In this document: positions 33,437 through 44,616 of the stretch, one piece after another
How the letters are laid out: the number at the start of each line of letters is the position of its first letter
How positions within the stretch are numbered: the stretch's first letter is position 1
Origin: Methylocystis bryophila
Lineage (GTDB): Bacteria; Pseudomonadota; Alphaproteobacteria; Rhizobiales; Beijerinckiaceae
DNA: 64,000 bases
NCBI RefSeq assembly: GCF_027925445.1
Contig: NZ_AP027149.1
Location: 186,001 to 250,000 of the forward strand
Direction: 5' to 3'
Program-made: the position numbers and the translations under genes
The notes under the pieces: model-generated
Told to the model about the DNA's origin: nothing
What the model saw: only the letters and a program-made list of their open reading frames with translations
Database searches by the model: none

Positions 33437-33661
33437 TTACGCCGGGGGTTGATAACGAGGATAGGCGTTGTCGATCACGCAAGTGTCGTCAACTGGGCAG
33501 ACCGCGGCGCATTGCGGCGCGTCGAAGTGGCCGATGCACTCGGTGCACTTCTTGGGATCGATCACGAAGGTCCCATTCTTTTCCGTAATGGCGACATTGG
33601 GACATTCCGGTTCGCACGCCGAACAGCTCGTGCATTGCGAGGCGATGATCTTCAAGGTCAT
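33437..33661 (-). CDS. fdxN: 2[4Fe-4S] ferredoxin downstream of nifB copy 2
   Basis: 74 aa with CTSCSACEPECPNVAI and CTECIGHFDAPQCAAVCPVDD. The second motif has the insertion C-X2-C-X8-C typical of Allochromatium-type ferredoxins (FdxN). Probably an electron donor for NifB. It lies 53 bases after nifB. Confidence 0.92.
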   Translation of the reverse strand: MTLKIIASQCTSCSACEPECPNVAITEKNGTFVIDPKKCTECIGHFDAPQCAAVCPVDDTCVIDNAYPRYQPPA

Positions 33662-33714
33662 TTCAGTCTTTCTCCTTGTGATGTTTGATCGGGCCCAAGC
33701 GGGATAGGCGTCGC

Positions 33715-35286
33715 TTAAGCGGCGTTGATGAGGGCGCCCTGACGGATTTCCGCGTCGCCGCGGATCTCATGGACGATCTCTCCCGCGTTCACCTTGTCGA
33801 GATAGGCCTTGAACCAGGCGATCGCCGACTTCTCGATGAACTCATGCGCGAATTGATCCACAGGCTCGATGCCCGCCTTGATCAGATCGTTCTTCGGGCA
33901 TCCGCCGATCTTCGCGACAAACACCGCATGGCAGTCGTTGATCGCGCGGATCACCGTCTCCAGGCTGTCCTCGTCGCCATAGCCGCCCTGGCAGTAGAGG
34001 TCCACGCGCCGATGCCCGACAAACTTCGCGCCGGCCGTCGACAGCTCATACACCTGGAACTCCTTGGCGTGCCCAAAGTGCTCGTTGATCAGTCCCGAGC
34101 CCTTCGTCGCAACCGCAATCAACAGCTTGATGTCGCTGCTCTCGCCCGCGAGGATCTTCAGCTCTTCCTGCTTCGCCGCGACTTTCGCAACGCGCTCTTC
34201 CTCGACCTTCTCCTGATAGGCCTTGCGACCCTCCAGATCATAGTCGACCTCCATCGCCATGATCTTGTCCGTCGTGAACTCGGCGCTGCGGTCCTCGCCC
34301 AGAAGACCCACCGCGTCCGCGCGACACTGACGGCAGTGGCGCATCATGTTCATCTCGCCTTCGCAGCTGTCCTGCAAGGCTTTCAGCTCCTGCGCCGACG
34401 GGCCGCGCTGGCCCGTCAGACCAAACACCGTCCCATGCTCCGCCGCCGAGATCAGCGGCATGATGTTGTGCAGGAACGCGCCCCGCGACTTCACCGCTTT
34501 GTTCACCTCGATCAGATGCCGGTCGTTGACCCCGGGGATCATCACCGAGTTCACCTTGCACAAAATGCCCCGCTCCGTGAGCATCTCGAGGCCCTGCAGC
34601 TGACGGTCCGTCAGAAGCTTCGCGGCCTCCACGCCCGTGTAGCGCTTGTGCTTCCAAAACACCCAAGGATAGATCCGCGCGCCGATCTCCGGATCAACCA
34701 TATTGATCGTGATCGTCACGTGATCGACGTTGAAGCCCGCGATCGTGTCGACATGGTCGGGAAGCGCCAGACCGTTCGTCGACAGGCACAGCTTGATGTC
34801 GGGCGCCGTGCGCGAGATCAGCTCGAAGGTCTTGAAGGTTTTCTCCGGATTGGCCAGCGGATCGCCCGGACCCGCAATGCCCAGCACGGTCATTTGCGGG
34901 ATCGTCGAAGCGACGGCGAGCACCTTCTTGGCCGCCTGCTCGGGAGAAAGCTTCTCCGACACGACGCCCGGACGCGACTCATTGGCGCAATCATATTTGC
35001 GATTGCAGTAGTTGCACTGGATGTTGCAGGCCGGCGCCACCGCCACATGCATGCGCGCATAATGGTGATGCGCTTCCTCGCTGTAGCAGGGATGGTTCTT
35101 CACCTTCTCCCAGATCTCGGTGGGTAGATCCCCCGAGCCCGCGCTCGAGCCGCAGCTCGCCTTCCCGCTCCCCCCAGACGTCCCGCAGCCCTTGTGCTCC
35201 GCGATCTGCTGCATGATCCCGTCCATCGCCGGTGCGGAACCGACTGAGTCACGCGCTTCTATCGCCTCAACTTCTTGAAGGTCCAT
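33715..35286 (-). CDS. nifB: FeMo-cofactor biosynthesis protein NifB, copy 2
   Basis: 523 aa from the ATG at 35286. From SAPAMDGIMQQ to the C-terminus it equals copy 1 at 12400-13962; the N-terminal 15 residues (MDLQEVEAIEARDSV) are its own. DNA identity covers 33711 to about 35239, just the shared gene part. It shows radical-SAM CNIQCNYC and a C-terminal NifX-like domain. This copy leads an operon with fdxN, the HesB-like, TPR and LRV genes, with a perfect sigma-54 promoter and an exact NifA site upstream. Confidence 0.97.
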   Translation of the reverse strand: MDLQEVEAIEARDSVGSAPAMDGIMQQIAEHKGCGTSGGSGKASCGSSAGSGDLPTEIWEKVKNHPCYSEEAHHHYARMHVAVAPACNIQCNYCNRKYDCANESRPGVVSEKLSPEQAAKKVLAVASTIPQMTVLGIAGPGDPLANPEKTFKTFELISRTAPDIKLCLSTNGLALPDHVDTIAGFNVDHVTITINMVDPEIGARIYPWVFWKHKRYTGVEAAKLLTDRQLQGLEMLTERGILCKVNSVMIPGVNDRHLIEVNKAVKSRGAFLHNIMPLISAAEHGTVFGLTGQRGPSAQELKALQDSCEGEMNMMRHCRQCRADAVGLLGEDRSAEFTTDKIMAMEVDYDLEGRKAYQEKVEEERVAKVAAKQEELKILAGESSDIKLLIAVATKGSGLINEHFGHAKEFQVYELSTAGAKFVGHRRVDLYCQGGYGDEDSLETVIRAINDCHAVFVAKIGGCPKNDLIKAGIEPVDQFAHEFIEKSAIAWFKAYLDKVNAGEIVHEIRGDAEIRQGALINAA

Positions 35287-35344
35287 CGCCAGTTCCCCAC
35301 TCTCCTGCCGGTCGCCGCTTCAAGAGCCGCGGCCGCTTAGGCAG

Positions 35345-35359
35345 GCAACAAGCGTGCCA
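35345..35359 (-). promoter_or_regulatory. Sigma-54 promoter of nifB copy 2
   Basis: On the minus strand TGGCACGCTTGTTGC is a perfect RpoN consensus, about 60 bases upstream of nifB copy 2. Confidence 0.88.
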
Positions 35360-35456
35360 ATTGCTTTGACGCGATGATTTCCAATTTTTTGAGACGCTTA
35401 TTGATGTGGGGGCGAAAGCGGTGTCGCGAGATCACACAATTGCGCGCCAGAAGCTC

Positions 35457-35472
35457 TGTAAGGATTTCAACA
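35457..35472. promoter_or_regulatory. NifA upstream activator site of nifB copy 2
   Basis: TGTAAGGATTTCAACA fits TGT-N10-ACA and lies about 100 bases upstream of the -24 element, the usual distance. Confidence 0.78.
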
Positions 35473-35841
35473 CGCGCCACACACCACGGGCGTCGTTGGA
35501 GGCTAAGCGCCCGTGTCGGCTCTTGAGCCCCGCTCAGAGCCTTTTCTGCGCTCTCAATGGCTTGGTGAGCTTTGCGAGTCTTATGCGTCGCGGCGAAACA
35601 AAAGTTCCGGTCAACAACCTTAAATATCTTGCATCCTTTCGGCTGCGCCGAAACGCGATCCGCGCGTTGCCTTGCCTCATAGACGAAACAAGGCAACACA
35701 CCGATATCGACGTCAATGATCAGAGCCGCGTCTTCGCGCGAGGCGATAAGCTCTCATTCCCTCGCGCCGCCACGGGTTTTCGGCTGCAAAAAGCCGCCCG
35801 CACCGTCGCCTCGGAACAGCCCTGCGATCTTACGACCGGAG
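35473..35841. other. Intergenic region, no gene seen
   Basis: Between the NifA site of nifB copy 2 and the end of the small ferredoxin gene. I see no supported coding frame or RNA. Confidence 0.4.
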
Positions 35842-36036
35842 CTAGACGGGAACGCAGGTGTTTTCCACCGGGCAGACCTCCGCGCACTTAGGCGTATCGA
35901 AGTGTCCCTCGCACTCGGTGCATTTCTTCGGATCGATGATGTACATGTCGTTCTTAAGGCGGATCGCTGCGTTCGGACATTCGAACTCGCAGGCTCCGCA
36001 CACGGTGCATTGCGAAGCGACGATCTTATACGCCAT
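35842..36036 (-). CDS. fdxN: 2[4Fe-4S] ferredoxin FdxN, nifA-proximal
   Basis: 64 aa from the ATG at 36036. It has CTVCGACEFECPNAAI and CTECEGHFDTPKCAEVCPVEN, the same Allochromatium-type arrangement as the ferredoxin at 33437-33661 (many residues shared). It is located between nifA and nifB, the usual alphaproteobacterial fdxN setting. Confidence 0.92.
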   Translation of the reverse strand: MAYKIVASQCTVCGACEFECPNAAIRLKNDMYIIDPKKCTECEGHFDTPKCAEVCPVENTCVPV

Positions 36037-36262
36037 GGCGGAGACTCCCTCGGTTAATTCAACTCCTGGCCCCGTCATTCAATTTGCATGCCAAAGGGGC
36101 GGACGCCATGAGGGTGTCCGACCCGGGTCCAATCCGAACGATTGCCGACGAATGTCCATCAATGATGTCCATTCTCTGACAGGCGCGAGCGGCGGGAGCG
36201 CCCTCCTGCGCTGACTCGCGCCGCAGCGTCTCGCGCGGCGTCGCCAAGTCCGGACACGCGGC

Positions 36263-37999
36263 TCAGAAGCGCTTGACCTCAATGTTGTATTTCTTCAACG
36301 CATAGTTCACTTGGCGTAGCGACAGTCCTAGCAGTCGCGCGGCCTTTGCCTGGACCCAGGCGGCCTTCTCCATGCCTTCGATAAGCCGCTCTTTCTCGAT
36401 CATGCGACGAGCCGGCGCGAAGCCATTGCCCTCCGCGAACTCCCCGTCTTGCAAGGCCGACGTTAGCGCTTCCGGGGGAGAGCCCTTGACCTCGTCTGTC
36501 GCCGGCCTCGCCAACAGATCGGCCGGGGGATTCTGGCGCCCATGAAAGGCTCCACTGCCGCTGCTCGTCCACAAGAGGGCGGAAAGACATTTGCCCGACG
36601 CGCAAGCGAAATCCTTGTCGACGATCTTTTCCTCGCGCGCCAGGGTCGCGGTTCTGCGCACGCAGTTCTCCAGCTCGCGCACATTGCCGGGAAAATAGCA
36701 GCGTTGCAGGGTCTCAATCGCGCTTGTCGAGAAGACTTGGCTTCGCTTGTTCTCGGAGTTGAACTGCTCGAGGAAGTTTTGCGCCAAAAGCGCAACGTCG
36801 CCAGGGCGTTCGCGCAGCGGCGGCAGGAAGACGGGCACGACGCTGATGCGATAATAGAGATCGGCGCGGAACTCGCCTTTGGCTACGGCCTCCTCCAGAT
36901 TGATGTTGGTTGCGAAAATCAGGCGCACGTCCACTTTCAGCGTGCGTGTCCCGCCGACGCGCTCGAACTCTCCTTCCTGAAGCACGCGCAGCAGCTTGGC
37001 CTGAAAAGCGCTGGAGATTTCGCCGATCTCGTCGAGCAGCAGCGTCCCGCCATGGGCGAGCTCAAATCGTCCAGCCCGTTGCGCGAGCGCGCCCGTGAAA
37101 GCGCCGCGTTCATGCCCAAACAGCTCGGATTCGAGCACGCTTTCCGGCAAGGCCGCGCAGTTCACCTTGATGAAGGGCTTGGGTCTGCGCAGCGAAAGCT
37201 CATGCACCGCCCGCGCGAACAGCTCCTTGCCTGTGCCACTCTCGCCGCGCAGCAAAACCGTGGAGTTGGATTTTGCGACCGCGGCGATCGTCTCGAGCAC
37301 CTCGTGGATCGCCGCGCTTTCCCCGATGATGCCCGCGACCTCTGGCGCCGCTCGGCGCGGGGTCACGAAGGGCCGCGCGTCGAGCGCCTTTTCTAAGCTT
37401 GCCCGCTCGCTCAGCAAGCGCTGGCGGTCCATCGACAACATCCGATGGAGCTTGACCGTCTGCCCGACAAGATTGGCGATCATCGCGAGCAAACGAAGAT
37501 CATTGTCGAAACTGTATCCGCGCTCCTGATCGAGGATCCTATGGACCGACAAGGAGCCGATGACTCGGGAGTCGCTCTTGATCGCCACTCCGACAAAGGA
37601 GACACGGCTTCCGAGGCGCTCCGTGATGACGTCCACGGCGTCGGCGAACAAGGGCTCGCTGCACACGTCTTGAATGACGATCGGCATGGCGGTCGCGACG
37701 AGGCGATCGAGAACCTTGCTCGGCAAGGTCTCTATGGCGCGTCGCTGGGTCGGATCGGCCCAGCCGGAGGAGGCGACGATCTCGGGATCGCCCTTCTGAT
37801 CGAGCACGACGATCATGCCGAGGCGCATCTCCAGGAAGGAGCTCAACACGCCCACGACATTCGTGAGCGCTTGCTCGAGCCGCGCCGGGGCCGTCAAAAT
37901 CTTGGAGATTTCATAGATGCCGAACAGCGCCGTCTCGGCCGAGGTCGCCCGCGGAAGAGAGAGCTGAGGCAGGCCATCCGCCTGTCGATCAGGGTTCAT
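36263..37999 (-). CDS. nifA: NifA, oxygen-sensitive type activator of nif genes
   Basis: 578 aa from the ATG at 37999. Domains: N-terminal GAF (about 40-180); sigma-54 AAA+ domain (about 210-440) with Walker A GESGTGKE and the sigma-54 contact ESELFGHERGAFTGA; interdomain cysteines C-X11-C-X19-C-X4-C, from CYFPGNVRELENC to CASGKC; C-terminal helix-turn-helix AARLLGLSLRQVNYALKKYN. The cysteine motif makes alphaproteobacterial NifA directly oxygen-labile. No nifL is adjacent. It activates the sigma-54 promoters listed here. Confidence 0.95.
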   Translation of the reverse strand: MNPDRQADGLPQLSLPRATSAETALFGIYEISKILTAPARLEQALTNVVGVLSSFLEMRLGMIVVLDQKGDPEIVASSGWADPTQRRAIETLPSKVLDRLVATAMPIVIQDVCSEPLFADAVDVITERLGSRVSFVGVAIKSDSRVIGSLSVHRILDQERGYSFDNDLRLLAMIANLVGQTVKLHRMLSMDRQRLLSERASLEKALDARPFVTPRRAAPEVAGIIGESAAIHEVLETIAAVAKSNSTVLLRGESGTGKELFARAVHELSLRRPKPFIKVNCAALPESVLESELFGHERGAFTGALAQRAGRFELAHGGTLLLDEIGEISSAFQAKLLRVLQEGEFERVGGTRTLKVDVRLIFATNINLEEAVAKGEFRADLYYRISVVPVFLPPLRERPGDVALLAQNFLEQFNSENKRSQVFSTSAIETLQRCYFPGNVRELENCVRRTATLAREEKIVDKDFACASGKCLSALLWTSSGSGAFHGRQNPPADLLARPATDEVKGSPPEALTSALQDGEFAEGNGFAPARRMIEKERLIEGMEKAAWVQAKAARLLGLSLRQVNYALKKYNIEVKRF

Positions 38000-38260
38000 C
38001 GCACCACTCAAGGCCGCCCTCCCCCGCCAATGGCGCCGCCGCGGCGCCAACGAATTTTCGCTTTGCCGCTGCGAAAGGAGCGCGTCGAATTAGCTCCTGT
38101 GCGGCGAATGGCGCGTTCAAAACCGATGCAGCATCGGCTCGTCGCGCTTAAGCGCGCTGCGCAACCGGCCCTTCTGCGCGACTTGCCTTCCCGGCCGCAG
38201 GGCAACCCGAGACTGCCTGCAGGCTTCGAAATGTCGAGTCTCCAGCCCGAAAGCGCTTTT

Positions 38261-38740
38261 TCAAACGAGCCCATTGGCTAGTTCCCCTACGACCGTCCAT
38301 CCGACGCTCCCCGTGGGGTCCTTTTTCGACAGGATATCCAGAAATTCCAACGCCGTTTCGCGGTTTCCCCGCCGCAGCTCAATGAAGCTGAGAGCCTTCA
38401 GCGTATAGAGAGCGAAGCGTCCCGGCCCGTCGCTGTCCAGATTGCCGTCCGGCCATTCACGGGGATCTTCCGACCAGGCGGCCTGCCGGACGGCTTCTTT
38501 CAAACCCGCGGTCGCGACCTCCGCCGCGACATCCAGACTGCCCATGTAGGTGTGGATTTTGTACAGACAGTAATAGGGAGCCAGCTCGCTGGGATTTTGC
38601 GACAACGCCTGCCGGAATAGGCGGTCTGCGGTCGCGCGGTCATGTCGATAGGCCGCGACGCCCTGCTGCAACAGATCGTCGATCTCCGGCGGCAAGGCGC
38701 CAAAGTTGATCCGTTCGGCCTGTGCGAAAACTTCTTTCAC
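38261..38740 (-). CDS. TPR-like protein upstream of nifA
   Basis: 159 aa starting MKEVFAQAERINFGALPPEI. The repeats include LPPEIDDLLQQGVAAYRHDR and FALYTLKALSFIELRRGNRE. It is similar in layout to the protein at 32535-33068 (both have a middle segment with R-x-W and FxLYTLK/FFLFTLK). It probably arose by duplication and divergence. It marks the nif region's edge. Confidence 0.78.
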   Translation of the reverse strand: MKEVFAQAERINFGALPPEIDDLLQQGVAAYRHDRATADRLFRQALSQNPSELAPYYCLYKIHTYMGSLDVAAEVATAGLKEAVRQAAWSEDPREWPDGNLDSDGPGRFALYTLKALSFIELRRGNRETALEFLDILSKKDPTGSVGWTVVGELANGLV

Positions 38741-38932
38741 GCGCAGACCAAAGCAATTTTCTAGCCAGGAATATTGCCGGCGGGCGAGGACACAACGGAC
38801 GGCTCGCGCAGCCCTCGGGCAAAGCGGCCATTCCGCCTGAAAACGGCGCGATCTCGCGCAGTTTCAGCAAGTGACGCGGTCAGCGCCTAATCGATGGCCG
38901 CCGCAGGGAGCCGCTGGCTGCGTCGTCATGAA

Positions 38933-39613
38933 TCAGCCCAGCGCCAGCCGCGCACGATCGACGTCGGGGCTGCGGTACAATTCCTCAGGAATGTCGCCCA
39001 GGCGTGAGGCATGAACCTGACCCTCGGCAAGACCGTAGAATTTTTGGAAACTCATGATCAGCGGTCGCCATTTGTCGGGATCAATGCGATTTTTATGGCC
39101 CGCCATGAGAAGCTCCGAGGCGACATGGACGCGCTGGATGCGAACTTCGAAGGCTGTGAACGCGCCTTTCCCGGAGCGGTCCTCGCCTAGGCCATATTGC
39201 CCGGCCAGGACAGCCTCGAGTTGGATCGGACATTCCAGCGCCCTCGGCGGCGCAACGGTCAACGACGGAATTTGCGTCAGCCCGGCCGCCTCGAATTTTC
39301 TGGCTTCATGGCGATACCCTCTCGCTCGCTTGCCCGCCGGCGCCGGGTTTGAGCCTGTCAAACAGGCGAGGCGATTCACCGCTGCCACTTGATCCGTCGA
39401 GGGCAAATTCAGAACGCATTCTCCGGTTCTTGCCAGATTTTCCGTGGTCTTGGAGGAAGCGTCGAGACCGAGCATGCAGCGCCAGCCCAGCCACCAAGCG
39501 GAGGACATGGGCGCCAGGTTTGCGGCGCCATCTTCATTCTGTGTGCTGAGCAGCACAACGGTCGTGCCGAAGTAGAGGATCGCGGGTTCAATTGTAAGTT
39601 GCTGATCGAGCAT
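38933..39613 (-). CDS. Flavin reductase-like protein
   Basis: 226 aa of the flavin reductase-like, FMN-binding split-barrel family: TTVVLLSTQNEDGAANLAPM, then LGLDASSKTTENLARTGECV and ECPIQLEAVLAG. It would use FMN and NAD(P)H; the natural substrate is unknown. Likely outside the nif regulon. Confidence 0.85.
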   Translation of the reverse strand: MLDQQLTIEPAILYFGTTVVLLSTQNEDGAANLAPMSSAWWLGWRCMLGLDASSKTTENLARTGECVLNLPSTDQVAAVNRLACLTGSNPAPAGKRARGYRHEARKFEAAGLTQIPSLTVAPPRALECPIQLEAVLAGQYGLGEDRSGKGAFTAFEVRIQRVHVASELLMAGHKNRIDPDKWRPLIMSFQKFYGLAEGQVHASRLGDIPEELYRSPDVDRARLALG

Positions 39614-39670
39614 GAGCGGACCTCGCTTGAGGAAGTCCGGCTTGAGTAGTCTGCGCCGATAGGCGCCGCA

Positions 39671-39721
39671 CTCCGGTTCTTGCCTTCAAATCGGCTCGGG
39701 ATTTGAAGGCAAGAACCGGAG
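39671..39721. repeat. Perfect 22-bp palindrome between divergent genes
   Basis: CTCCGGTTCTTGCCTTCAAATC (39671-39692) pairs perfectly with 39700-39721 across a 7-base loop. It lies between the divergently transcribed flavin reductase and ada genes, so it is not a simple terminator of either. It might act as an operator or attenuator. Confidence 0.75.
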
Positions 39722-39787
39722 CGCCACGAGAGTTGGATAAGATAGAACATCAGAAGGGTGACACAGAAAAAATCGAAGGAAACCGTG

Positions 39788-40888
39788 ATGAACCTCCCCG
39801 GGTCCGCCGCGCTCACGCCCACGGAACGCGACCCGCGATGGGTGCGCGTCGCCGCGCGCGACGCCTCCGCCGATGGCAATTTCGTCTATGCGGTCAGGAC
39901 GACCGGCGTCTATTGCCGCCCCTCATGCCCATCCCGTGGCGCCAAACCTCAGAACGTCCTTTTCTTTGGGACCGCTCCTGAAGCCGAGGCTGCGGGTTTT
40001 CGCGCCTGCCGACGGTGCCATCCCAACAGTCTCTCCCCCGGGCAAGCCAATGCGCAGATCGTGGCCGACGCATGCAGGCTCATCGAGAATTCGGTGAAGT
40101 TGCCGAAGCTCGACGCGCTTGCCGCCTCCGTTGGCATGAGCCCTTATCATTTTCACCGACAGTTCAAGGCGATCACCGGGCTCACCCCCCGGGGCTATGC
40201 CGAAGCGCACCGCGTCAAGAAAGTGAGATCGGAGCTTGCCGCTGAAGGCGCCTCGATCACGGACGCCATCTATGGCGCAGGCTACTCTTCCAACAGCCGC
40301 TTCTATGAGCAGTCCAACGCCGTCCTAGGCATGACGCCGAGCGCGTTCAAAAACGGCGGAAAAAATGTCGCCATCTATTTTGCGGTGGGTCAGTGCTCGC
40401 TCGGGGCGATTCTCGTCGCGCGCAGCGCTAAGGGCGTGTGCGCGATAAGTTTGGGAGACGATCCCGAAAACCTGGTGCGTGAACTCCAGGACCGTTTCCC
40501 AAAAGCCGATTTTATCGGCGGAGACGCTGACTTCGAAGATCTGGTGGCGCGGGTTATTGGCTTTGTCGAAGCGCCACAGACCGGGCTTGAGCTTCCGCTC
40601 AATGTTCGCGGGACGGCCTTTCAGCAGCGAGTTTGGAACGCGCTTCGCGAGATCCCAGCCGGCAAGACCGTCAGCTATGCCGAAGTCGCTGCGCGCGTCG
40701 GCGCGCCGACCGCCGCCCGAGCCGTCGCCCAGGCCTGCGCCGCCAATAAAGTCGCCGTCGCCATACCCTGCCATCGCGTCGTGCGCTCAGATGGCGCCCT
40801 GTCGGGCTATCGCTGGGGCGTGGAGCGAAAGCGCGCGCTCTTGGAAAAGGAGGCGCTGCATGAGACGGGCGCCATAGCCGAAACCTAA
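39788..40888 (+). CDS. ada: Bifunctional Ada DNA methyltransferase/regulator
   Basis: 366 aa from the ATG at 39788. N-terminal zinc/methyl-acceptor cysteines in TTGVYCRPSCPSR and FRACRRC; an AraC helix-turn-helix (MSPYHFHRQFKAITGLTPRG); the C-terminal O6-alkylguanine methyltransferase with IPCHRVVRSDG. It repairs alkylated DNA and, once methylated, activates the adaptive response. Complete and of normal length. Confidence 0.95.
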   Translation: MNLPGSAALTPTERDPRWVRVAARDASADGNFVYAVRTTGVYCRPSCPSRGAKPQNVLFFGTAPEAEAAGFRACRRCHPNSLSPGQANAQIVADACRLIENSVKLPKLDALAASVGMSPYHFHRQFKAITGLTPRGYAEAHRVKKVRSELAAEGASITDAIYGAGYSSNSRFYEQSNAVLGMTPSAFKNGGKNVAIYFAVGQCSLGAILVARSAKGVCAISLGDDPENLVRELQDRFPKADFIGGDADFEDLVARVIGFVEAPQTGLELPLNVRGTAFQQRVWNALREIPAGKTVSYAEVAARVGAPTAARAVAQACAANKVAVAIPCHRVVRSDGALSGYRWGVERKRALLEKEALHETGAIAET

Positions 40889-40900
40889 CTCTAGATCGCG

Positions 40901-40930
40901 CTGCGTTCAGGCGGAATCGCCTGGACGCAG
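40901..40930. repeat. Dispersed palindrome, CTGCGTTCAGGCG family
   Basis: CTGCGTTCAGGCG and CGCCTGGACGCAG form a near-perfect stem around GAAT. It matches the copy at 8268-8297. It lies between converging ada and oxyR. Confidence 0.7.
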
Positions 40931-40936
40931 GAAACG

Positions 40937-41821
40937 CTAGAGCGCCGCGCTTCGCGACGCCGCGATCATCCGGCCGAGCGCGCGAAACTCCTCGTCGCGG
41001 CGCGAAGATTTGCGCCAGACGAGCCCGATGATTCGGCGCGGCTCTGGCGGCTCGATCCGCAGCAAGCGGACATTTCCTCGCGCCGTCTCGATCGGCAGGC
41101 TCATCTCCGGGAGCAGCGTGCAGCCCATGCCCGCAGCGACCATCTGAACCAACGTCGTCAGATTGGTCATGCCGAAGGTGTCGATGTTCAGCACATTGCG
41201 GCTCTCGCAATAGCTGAGCGCCTGATCACGCAGGCAATGGCCGTCCTCGAGCAGCAGCAGCCTTTGCACTTTCAGCGTCTCCGCGCTGACGGAGCCGGCT
41301 TCCTCCGGCGATCCGCTCAAAGGAGCGACGAGATAGAAGCGATCCTCGAAGAGCGGCATGGACTCGAGCTCCGGATCGACGGGCGTCGCCAGCATGACGA
41401 GGTCCAGCAGGCCGTCGTCCAGCTCGGCCAGCAATGTCGCCGTCTGCGCCTCGCGAAGATGCAAGGGCCGCAGAGCACCCGCGCCGCCGCCGAGCGCGTC
41501 GAACAAAGTCGGCAGAAGATAGGGCGCGACGGTCGGGATGATGCCGAGGCGAAGCGGACAGAAATTCTGATCCGCCATGGTCTCCAGCTCCGAAATATCG
41601 GCGAGGATTCGTCGGGCGGCCTTGGCGATCTCAATGCCGGTGGGCGTCAATATGACCAGTTTTCCGCGCCGCTCGACCAGCTGAGCGCCGAGCTCGGCCT
41701 CCAGCTCCTTGATCTGCATGGAGAGCGCCGGCTGTGTCACGGCGCAGAGATCGGCCGCTTTGCCGAAATGCTCGGTGCGAGCGAGGGCCTCGAAGTAGCG
41801 GAGCTGCTTGGTCGTTATCAT
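40937..41821 (-). CDS. oxyR: OxyR-type LysR regulator
   Basis: 294 aa. N-terminal LysR helix-turn-helix (FEALARTEHFGKAADLCAVT) and the peroxide-sensing pair in EDGHCLRDQALSYCES (C-X8-C). Divergent from katG with 96 bases between the starts, the classical arrangement. It probably activates katG on peroxide stress. Confidence 0.93.
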   Translation of the reverse strand: MITTKQLRYFEALARTEHFGKAADLCAVTQPALSMQIKELEAELGAQLVERRGKLVILTPTGIEIAKAARRILADISELETMADQNFCPLRLGIIPTVAPYLLPTLFDALGGGAGALRPLHLREAQTATLLAELDDGLLDLVMLATPVDPELESMPLFEDRFYLVAPLSGSPEEAGSVSAETLKVQRLLLLEDGHCLRDQALSYCESRNVLNIDTFGMTNLTTLVQMVAAGMGCTLLPEMSLPIETARGNVRLLRIEPPEPRRIIGLVWRKSSRRDEEFRALGRMIAASRSAAL

Positions 41822-41917
41822 CAGTTTTCCTGATCGACGACGAAGAAAATCGAATTTTACCTAATCGATTTCGCGCCCTATAGCAAGCTCAGCAGAGACG
41901 CTGACGAGGAGAAAGCA

Positions 41918-44203
<2,286 letters not shown>

Positions 44204-44343
44204 CGGTCCGGCTCTCTCCCCGCGCACAGCGCGGGGGGAGGGCTCCCGTGCAAGCCGGGCTCCGTCGCCAGCGCCCCCGATTCGGGCGGGTGGCGCCATA
44301 GATTACGCTTGGAAGAATAGAGAGTTCAGGCGCTCCAAGCAGA

Positions 44344-44363
44344 AATGGCCCCGAAGGGCCATT
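44344..44363 (-). terminator. Hairpin after tRNA-Gly
   Basis: On the minus strand AATGGCCC-TTCG-GGGCCATT is a perfect 8-bp stem with a stable UUCG tetraloop, 30 bases past the tRNA 3' end. Confidence 0.6.
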
Positions 44364-44393
44364 GTCATCTGCTTGACATTCGACGTGAATTTT

Positions 44394-44468
44394 TGGAGCG
44401 GGCGAAGGGATTCGAACCCTCGACCCCAACCTTGGCAAGGTTGTGCTCTACCCCTGAGCTACACCCGC
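44394..44468 (-). tRNA. tRNA-Gly (GCC)
   Basis: A 75-nt cloverleaf with encoded CCA. Acceptor GCGGGTG pairs with CGCCCGC, the anticodon loop is TTGCCAA in the stem CAACC/GGTTG, and the T-arm is GGTTCGAATCC. Confidence 0.95.
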
Positions 44469-44616
44469 ATCCCTCGCGGCGGCCCATCGGGCCGGCGAGG
44501 CGCGCTTTATGACCCAAAGCTTTTGGGTTTGCAACAGCCCCGGCGCGCTTAATTCAAAATGGGCTGTTTCCGGGCGCGCGGCGTGATTTTTCCCCCGGGG
44601 CGTGGCATAAGGGCGC

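Noticed and set aside
35337..35891. Short frames on both strands between nifB copy 2 and fdxN
   Set aside because: They overlap the promoter and NifA site, lack ribosome sites and resemble no protein family.
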